Below are positions 58,398 through 64,000 of a stretch of DNA of 64,000 nucleotides, piece by piece. Source of the DNA: Brenneria izadpanahii (GTDB lineage Bacteria; Pseudomonadota; Gammaproteobacteria; Enterobacterales; Enterobacteriaceae). The notes under the pieces were generated by a model. The model ran no database searches and had not been told where the DNA came from. It saw only the letters and a program-made list of their open reading frames with translations. The stretch lies in contig NZ_CP050854.1 of the NCBI RefSeq assembly GCF_017569925.1, positions 310,001 to 374,000 of the forward strand. Reading direction: 5' to 3'. Made by a program: the position numbers and the translations under genes. Each line of letters begins with the position of its first letter. Positions within the stretch are counted from its first letter, which is position 1.

Positions 58398-59231
58398 TTA
58401 ACGCGCGGCGGTGTCGGTGATGCCGTAAGGCCGGTATTTTTCCAGCAGGGCGGCATATTCGCCGTTGTCGCGTATCGTTTGCAGCGCGGTTTTCAGTTCG
58501 TTCAACAACGCCTGACTGCCTTTTTTCACGTAGATGCCGAGCGTCTGCGGATAGATGATCTGCGGCGAAGCTATCGTCGCCCGGCCGCGGCTGCGTTCGG
58601 CGAACATGCGCGCCGCGCCCGCCATCTCAACCTGCGCCTGAATATGGCCCGCCAGCAGCGCCTGCAACGTTTCCGGCGCGGTGGGGTATTCCTTGACGGT
58701 AATGGGCGGCTTGCCGTTGGGCAGGCAGTAATCGGCGGCGAGTTGCCGTAGCTGTTTCACCCACACGGATCCCTGCTGCAAGCCGACGGTCAGGCCGCAC
58801 AGCGCTTTTTCATCCTGCGGTATGACCTTGCTGTCGCTGCGCGCCAGAATGTAGGCGCCGGTATCGGCGTAGGGGATGGCGTCCGCCTGCGCGGTGCGAT
58901 CGGCGGTGACGTACAACGCGGAAATCACCGCGTCGTGTTTGGCGGCGTTTAATCCGAGGATCAGACCGGAAAACTGCGTATCGGCGAGCGCTAATCGGGT
59001 GCCGAGGTGTTTACTGAGTAAGGCGGCAAGCTCGGCGTCAAAGCCGACGATCTTCCCGTCCTGCCAGGATTCGAACGGCGGGTAGGCGACTTCGATGCCG
59101 ACCTTGAGTACGCCCGGCGTCAGCGTGGGAGGAACGGCTGCGGCGTTGGATGACGACAGGGCGTTTACGGCCAGCATCAGGGCAAGCAGAATGGCGAAGC
59201 GCGGTTGGCGCCGCGTAACGGATGATTTCAT
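58398..59231 (-). CDS. Periplasmic amino-acid-binding protein
   Basis: A 277-residue class-3 binding protein with an N-terminal signal (about 32 residues, basic start then LLALMLAVNALSSSNAAA). VGIEVAYPPFESWQDGKIVGFDAELAALLS is the family signature. The ATG at 59231 is preferred; the frame stays open for 480 bases upstream, inside the permease gene region, but that part is not protein-like. It precedes the fused permease-ATPase and should feed it. Confidence 0.85.
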   Translation of the reverse strand: MKSSVTRRQPRFAILLALMLAVNALSSSNAAAVPPTLTPGVLKVGIEVAYPPFESWQDGKIVGFDAELAALLSKHLGTRLALADTQFSGLILGLNAAKHDAVISALYVTADRTAQADAIPYADTGAYILARSDSKVIPQDEKALCGLTVGLQQGSVWVKQLRQLAADYCLPNGKPPITVKEYPTAPETLQALLAGHIQAQVEMAGAARMFAERSRGRATIASPQIIYPQTLGIYVKKGSQALLNELKTALQTIRDNGEYAALLEKYRPYGITDTAAR

Positions 59232-59406
59232 ATTGGAGTTCCCATGAGTTAAAACGCGTGTTGTCGTTTGATAGCGATCGCCGAACCGGCGACCTAAAGG
59301 CCGCCGCGTTTTCCCGGCGCGGCATGGCATGCCGTGGCCGCTCTGTGGCGGGAGGCGAAGCCTCCGGTCGTTTATATACGCTGGATGAACCATGACGATG
59401 GCGCCC

Positions 59407-60879
59407 TTATTCACAGCTTGCGCCGGCCGGCCAGCGAAAATCGTAAGGGCCGTGAACGGCCGCAGGCTCTGGAAATGCGCGCAGTAATGCCAGGTAGAGC
59501 AGCGCCGCCAGGCCGAGCGTGACCGGCAGGCTGACGTCGATGCCGCCGGCGAGGTCGCCAAACGGGCCGACGAACTGCCCCGGAATGTTGACCAGGCACA
59601 ACCCCGCTCCCGCGCTGGGGATCCAGGCGCCGAGCCCGCACCAGTTCCAGCCATGATGAAACCAGTAGCGTCCGCCGCGCTGGCCGCGCGTGAAAACCTG
59701 CAGATCGTCCGCATGGTAGAAGCCCCGGCGCACGATCAGCCCGATGATCATGATCACTATCCACGGAGAGGTGCAGGTGACGATCAGCACCGCGAAAGTG
59801 GAAACGCTCTGCACCAGGTTAAAGGCAAAGCGGCCGATGAAGATGAAAGCGATTGCGGCAACGCCGATGAGAAGCGTCGCCTGGGCGCGGCTGAGCAGGC
59901 GCGGGAATATGCTCGACATATCCAGCCCGGTGCCGTAGAGGGCGGTGGTGCCGGTGGACATGCCGCCAATGATGGCGATCAGGCATACCGGCAGGAAGAA
60001 CCAGGTCGGAGAGACGGCCAACAGCCCGCCGACGTAGTTGTTGTCCGCTATGTACTGCGGCGCATGGGCGGCCACCACCGATGCCGTGCACAGCCCGAAT
60101 ACGAACGGGATCAGCGTGGCCAGTTGCGCGGCGAACACCGCCGCCATGATGCGGATCTTGGCGGTGCGCCGCGGGATGTAGCGCGACCAGTCTCCCAGAA
60201 AGGCGCCGAACGAGATCGGGTTGCTCATGGTCAGCAATATCGCGCCGATGAACGCGGCCCAGAATCCCGGTTCGCCCAGCGTCAGGCTGCCGCCGAATCC
60301 AGGATCAAACGTGCCGCTAAAGGCGAATACGCCAAGCAGGAACATCAGGCTGGAGGCGAAGACGGCGATTTTGTTGACCCACAGCATGAAGCGAAAACCG
60401 TAGATGCACACGATCAGGACGAGCGTGGCGAACATGCCGTAGGCCAAGCCCAGCGTGACGTCATTTTCCGGAACGCCCAGCAGACGTCTGGCTCCGCCGA
60501 TAAGGGCGTCGCCCGAGCTCCAGACGGATAGAGAGAAAAACGCCACGGCGGTCAGCAGAGACAGGAAGGAACCCACAATACGGCCGTGGACGCCGAAATG
60601 GGCGCCGGAGGATACCGCGTTGTTGGTGCCGTTGAGCGCGCCGAATATGCCCATCGGCGCCAGGATCAGCGCCCCGACGACGACGCCGATGATTATCGCC
60701 AGGAAGCCCGCCTGGAAAGAGAGGCCGAAGAGAATCGGGAAACTGCCCAGCACCGAGGTGGCGAAAGTATTGGCGCCGCCGAAAGTGAGACGGAAAAGAT
60801 CCAGCGGCGAGGCATCGCGCCGATCGTCCGGTATCTGTTCGATGCCGAAGGTTTCGATGGTCATAGGAGAATGTGACAT
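59407..60879 (-). CDS. NCS1-family permease (purine/cytosine/related)
   Basis: A 490-residue transporter with about 12 helices. SPLDLFRLTFGGANTF, LNGTNNAVSSGAHFGVHGR and SFGAFLGDWSRYIPR are marks of the nucleobase-cation-symport-1 family (cytosine, purine, allantoin or hydantoin uptake). The ATG at 60879 follows AGAGGCG. Its place between an amino-acid importer and gbuA suggests a nitrogen-rich substrate, perhaps a guanidino acid, but family knowledge does not settle it. Confidence 0.85.
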   Translation of the reverse strand: MSHSPMTIETFGIEQIPDDRRDASPLDLFRLTFGGANTFATSVLGSFPILFGLSFQAGFLAIIIGVVVGALILAPMGIFGALNGTNNAVSSGAHFGVHGRIVGSFLSLLTAVAFFSLSVWSSGDALIGGARRLLGVPENDVTLGLAYGMFATLVLIVCIYGFRFMLWVNKIAVFASSLMFLLGVFAFSGTFDPGFGGSLTLGEPGFWAAFIGAILLTMSNPISFGAFLGDWSRYIPRRTAKIRIMAAVFAAQLATLIPFVFGLCTASVVAAHAPQYIADNNYVGGLLAVSPTWFFLPVCLIAIIGGMSTGTTALYGTGLDMSSIFPRLLSRAQATLLIGVAAIAFIFIGRFAFNLVQSVSTFAVLIVTCTSPWIVIMIIGLIVRRGFYHADDLQVFTRGQRGGRYWFHHGWNWCGLGAWIPSAGAGLCLVNIPGQFVGPFGDLAGGIDVSLPVTLGLAALLYLALLRAFPEPAAVHGPYDFRWPAGASCE

Positions 60880-60998
60880 AATCGCCTCTGATAGCTTCAA
60901 GGTCCGCGCCGTATCGCGTGACGGACGACTGATTTCAGTTACGGTCCGACGAGTGCTCGTGGCGGGCTAGCCGGCCCTTCGCACCTCTGCCGCCGCGC

Positions 60999-61949
60999 TC
61001 ATCGTTGCGCCACTCCCGGCAGCACGCACAGCATTTCATACAGCAGGTTGGCGCCCATTTGGGCGGTCATGCCGCTGATATCGTAGGGCGGCGAAACTTC
61101 CACCAGATCGCAGCCCACCAGATTGAGCCCCCGGCAGCCGCGCACAATCTCCAGCCCCTGCGCCGAGGTCAAGCCGCCCACTTCCGGCGTGCCGGTGCCG
61201 GGCGCCCAGGCCGGATCGAGGCTATCGATATCGTAAGAAAGGTATACCGGGCCGTCGCCCATCCGGGCGCGCACTTCCTCCATCAACGGCGTCAGGCTGC
61301 GGTGCCAGCACTGTTCGGCCGGGATCAGGCGAAATCCCTGATCGACGCCCCACTGGAAATCTTCGCTGGTGTAACCCTGGGCCCGCTGACCGATTTGCAC
61401 CACGCGCCGGCAGTCCAGCAGCCCTTCTTCCACCGCCCGGCGGAACGTGGTGCCGTGGGCGATCTTTTCGCCGAACATCTCATCGTTGGTGTCCGTATGC
61501 GCGTCCACATGGATCAGGCCGACCGGGCCGTGCTTCTTGGTTAACGCGCGCAGGATCGGCAGCGTGATGGTATGGTCGCCGCCCAGCGTCAGCGGGATCA
61601 GCGGCCAGTCGTTGAGCGAGGTGTAGTAGTCTTCGATGATGTCCACTGATTTCAGCAGGCTGTAGGTGTTGATCGGCACATCGCCCAGATCGCCCACCCG
61701 CAGGGCATCGAACGGCGCGGCGCCGGTCGCCATGTTGTAGGGGCGGATCATCACCGACTCGCTGCGGATATGGCGCGGTCCGTAGCGGGTGCCGGCGCGC
61801 TGGGAGGCGCCTATATCCAGCGGGATGCCGATAAAGGCGGCATCCAGACCCTGCGGGCCGTCGCTGTATGGCAGACGCATCATCGTGGCGCGTCCGGCGA
61901 AACGCGGCATTTCGTTGCCGCCCTGAGGTTGCGGATACTGTTTTTCCAT
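60999..61949 (-). CDS. gbuA: Guanidinobutyrase (GbuA-type ureohydrolase)
   Basis: GbuA splits 4-guanidinobutyrate into 4-aminobutyrate and urea, a step of arginine catabolism. From ATG 61949 the 316 residues align with Pseudomonas aeruginosa GbuA from the first residues (QPQGGNEMPRF, PYNMATGAAPFD, IAHGTTFRRAVEEGLLD, GCDLVEVSPPYD). Metal motifs are GGDHTI, DAHTD and SYDIDSLDP. A GTG at 61955 is also in frame. It is divergent from a LysR gene, its likely regulator. Confidence 0.88.
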   Translation of the reverse strand: MEKQYPQPQGGNEMPRFAGRATMMRLPYSDGPQGLDAAFIGIPLDIGASQRAGTRYGPRHIRSESVMIRPYNMATGAAPFDALRVGDLGDVPINTYSLLKSVDIIEDYYTSLNDWPLIPLTLGGDHTITLPILRALTKKHGPVGLIHVDAHTDTNDEMFGEKIAHGTTFRRAVEEGLLDCRRVVQIGQRAQGYTSEDFQWGVDQGFRLIPAEQCWHRSLTPLMEEVRARMGDGPVYLSYDIDSLDPAWAPGTGTPEVGGLTSAQGLEIVRGCRGLNLVGCDLVEVSPPYDISGMTAQMGANLLYEMLCVLPGVAQR

Positions 61950-62109
61950 TATCACTGTTTCCCACGTCGACTACGGCCGGATATGCGCCGGCCACGGATT
62001 AGTGGGAAAATAGTGCGGTAGACGATGGGCGGGAAAAAATAGCAGAATACAAAAAATCAGTTCAGTAATTTGAAAACTAACCGTCTCTCTTTCTTGCGGA
62101 AACAGTGTG

Positions 62110-63018
62110 ATGTCCATTGGAAAATTGCCTAATCTGCGTTTGCTGCATATTTTCGCCACCGTGGCGAAACACCAGGGCTATGCCCGCGCCCAGCAGGAAC
62201 TTAACCTGACGATTTCCGCCATCAGCAACTACATGAGCGAATTGGAAGAGAAGCTGGGATTCGTACTCTGCCGGCGCGGCCGGGGCGGTTTCGCGCTGAC
62301 CCCAAAAGGGGAGGCGTTTTTGCAGCAGACGCTGTATCTAATGAACAATCTGGAAAACTTCGATCGCTATACCGCGACGCTACAGGGAGAACAGGGCGGG
62401 ATTTTGCGCCTTGGCGTGCTTGACGCCACGGTCACCGATCCGGTGCTCTCCATCGCCGACGCCATCGGCCGTTTCAGCGACCGGTTTCCGTTGGTGCACA
62501 TCAATCTGCAAATCAAAAGCCCGCACGCGCTGCTGCAAGGCATTCTGGATAACGAACTGGATGTGGCGGTAGGCAATTTCCCGCTACAGGGCAACAGCGT
62601 GATCGCCCATCCGCTGTATCGTGAACAGCATTGGCTGTATTGCAGCGATCAACACGAGCTGTTCGACGTGGCGCATCCAAAAGCGGCGCATGTCGCCCAG
62701 ATGCGTATGGTGACGCGCAGCTACTGGAGCTCGTCGGATTTGGGCAAACGGGGCTTCAAGCAGAGCACCGCCACCGTGGAAAGTATGGAGGCGCAGCTGC
62801 TGTTGATTCTGTCGGGAAAATATATCGGCTATTTGCCCGAGCATTACGCGCTGCCCTGGGTGCAGAGGCGGCGGCTGCGCGCGCTGCTGCCCACCGACTA
62901 TGGCTATCAGGCGCCGTTTTCGCTGATCTTCCGCCGCGGACGCAGCAAAGAGGCATTGATTCGCGCGATACGCGACCTGCTGCGTTCGGCCTCCAAAGCG
63001 CAGCGCACCCGGCTGTGA
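62110..63018 (+). CDS. LysR-family regulator next to gbuA
   Basis: A 302-residue LysR protein with HTH at about 14-50 (IFATVAKHQGYARAQQELNLTISAISNYMSELEEKLGF). It starts 160 bases from the divergent gbuA, the usual arrangement for a LysR activator and its target. The equivalent Pseudomonas gene is gbuR, but I did not check orthology. A GTG one codon upstream is possible. Confidence 0.88.
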   Translation: MSIGKLPNLRLLHIFATVAKHQGYARAQQELNLTISAISNYMSELEEKLGFVLCRRGRGGFALTPKGEAFLQQTLYLMNNLENFDRYTATLQGEQGGILRLGVLDATVTDPVLSIADAIGRFSDRFPLVHINLQIKSPHALLQGILDNELDVAVGNFPLQGNSVIAHPLYREQHWLYCSDQHELFDVAHPKAAHVAQMRMVTRSYWSSSDLGKRGFKQSTATVESMEAQLLLILSGKYIGYLPEHYALPWVQRRRLRALLPTDYGYQAPFSLIFRRGRSKEALIRAIRDLLRSASKAQRTRL

Positions 63019-63060
63019 CGGCGAACGCGGCCTTTATTCAAACCTGTTCCCGGCAGATTT

Positions 63061-63147
63061 GTCACTCATCCCAGTCACTTACTGATGTCAGCTGCTGGGG
63101 ATTCGCTGCATCGCCGCCTTCCTGCAACTCGCATTATTTAGAATATA
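63061..63147 (+). repeat. ERIC element, right half
   Basis: From GTCACTCATCCCAGTCACTT through ACTGATGTCAGCTGCTGGGG, ATTCGCTGCATCGCCGCCTT and CCTGCAACTCGCATTATTTA this is a clear ERIC sequence; the left about 40 bases are missing. The following 63150-63552 stretch is very A+T rich. It must hold the glgB promoter, but no element stands out. Confidence 0.75.
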
Positions 63148-63552
63148 ACCGGGTTTTTAGGCTGAGAATATTTAGAATATCTTAATTAGTAAGCAATATT
63201 TTAATTTATTCTTAAATAGTTTTTTTTCTCTCTATGCCGACGGTGTTTTATTTCATATATGCCAAATCCTCTCTTCCATAACTTATTTATATAAAAATAA
63301 ACAGAAAAACCTGGCGTATTCTCAACTATTTCCTGGTTATTTGGCTACGCTAAATAGGTAAATGGTGTTAAATGAATTATTTTGCACTGTAAATTATTTT
63401 TTTATGCGCTTTTTTATTAGCGAATATTTCCAATTAATTGTTTTTTATTGGTTTTATTGTGGGTTCGCCAAGGGGGGATACAAGCGCATCACTATAGGTT
63501 GTTTATATAACATGTTTATTTAATTCAAATGGTTAATCAGGGGATGAATACC

Positions 63553-64000
63553 ATGCTGGAGTTTTCCGATGCGATTAATTCACTTATTGCCGGACATTAT
63601 GCCGATCCGTTTTCTCTATTGGGCATGCATAAAACCTCAAATGGAATCGAGGTGCGGGCATTATTACCAGATGCCCAGGAAGTGTGGGTGGTAGAGGCCC
63701 GAAGCGGCCGTAAAGTGGTTCAGTTGGCCTGCTATGACGAACGTGGTTTTTTTTGCGCCGTATTGCCGCGCAAAAAAAATTCGTTTCACTATCAATTGGC
63801 TGTGACCTGGCAACAGGAAACTTATCTGATTGAGGATCCTTATCGCTTCGGGCCGCTGTTGCAGGATCTGGATATCTGGTTATTGGCGGAAGGGAAGCAT
63901 TTACGCCCTTACGAACGCTTAGGCGCGCATCTGGAAACGCTGGACGGCGTAGCCGGCACCCGTTTTGCCGTCTGGGCGCCGAATGCGCAGCGGGTTTCCG
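63553..64000 (+). CDS. glgB: 1,4-alpha-glucan branching enzyme, N-terminal part
   Basis: GlgB makes the alpha-1,6 branches of glycogen. About 149 codons are present before the window ends. They match the N-terminal module of E. coli Glg[71 protein letters not shown] chose the ATG at 63553, which has GGGGA nine bases upstream; an ATG at 63544 is in frame but touches that sequence. The frame is intact as far as it goes. Confidence 0.95.
   Translation, partial: MLEFSDAINSLIAGHYADPFSLLGMHKTSNGIEVRALLPDAQEVWVVEARSGRKVVQLACYDERGFFCAVLPRKKNSFHYQLAVTWQQETYLIEDPYRFGPLLQDLDIWLLAEGKHLRPYERLGAHLETLDGVAGTRFAVWAPNAQRVS

Noticed and set aside
60955..60998. Possible sigma-54 promoter reading toward the NCS1 permease gene
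   Set aside because: GG and GC have the right spacing on the minus strand, but the surrounding bases match the consensus poorly.

Overview
The window is chromosomal DNA from a gammaproteobacterium of the order Enterobacterales. Almost every housekeeping protein aligns closely with its Escherichia coli counterpart, and the gene neighbourhoods hemCDXY-cyaA-cyaY-lptM-dapF-yigA-xerC-yigB-uvrD-corA-rarD-pldA-recQ-rhtB-pldB-yigL and gntRKT-yhgN-asd-(glgB) are enterobacterial. The GC-rich coding style, ERIC elements and a plant-associate-like accessory content suggest a Pectobacteriaceae-type genome (Brenneria, Pectobacterium or Dickeya relatives). That genus guess is inference.

Layout. 1-1300: a GntR/FCD regulator, then the small RNA gene glmZ with a textbook sigma-54 control region (three GlrR boxes, an IHF site, a -24/-12 promoter). 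1300-5400: the haem genes hemCDXY on the minus strand. 5700-15760: cyaA, an MFS transporter, cyaY, the lipoprotein gene lptM (yifL), the dapF-yigA-xerC-yigB operon and SOS-controlled uvrD. 15859-26071: a cyclase-family hydrolase, corA with a leader peptide and alternative hairpins, an AbrB-family protein, rarD, pldA, recQ, rhtB, pldB and yigL. 26257-30392: glpABC. 30489-30661: the Fur-controlled small RNA ryhB with a long 5' part. 30951-34089: gluconate genes gntR, gntK and gntT, with a double GntR operator and a perfect CRP site. 34219-36248: yhgN and asd.

In E. coli asd is followed directly by glgB. Here about 27 kb (36.3-63.5 kb) lies between them, and it carries a nitrogen and nickel programme: nikR, a methyltransferase and nikABC behind a NikR operator; a low-GC operon of three unknown proteins; an orphan BtsS-like sensor kinase; a sigma-54-promoted operon for a cationic-amino-acid-type ABC importer, a ureohydrolase and an MdtH-like MFS protein; a LysR regulator; the full urease operon ureDABCEFG; a second amino-acid ABC importer whose permease and ATPase are one polypeptide; an NCS1 permease; a GbuA-type guanidinobutyrase; and a second LysR regulator. 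Read together, guanidino compounds or arginine derivatives are imported, ureohydrolases release urea, and nickel-dependent urease turns urea into ammonia. The window ends inside glgB.

Two genes, glpB and gntR, are each broken by loss of a single G in a G-run. This could be real inactivation, slippage, or homopolymer sequencing error. No tRNA, rRNA, CRISPR array, transposase or prophage was seen.
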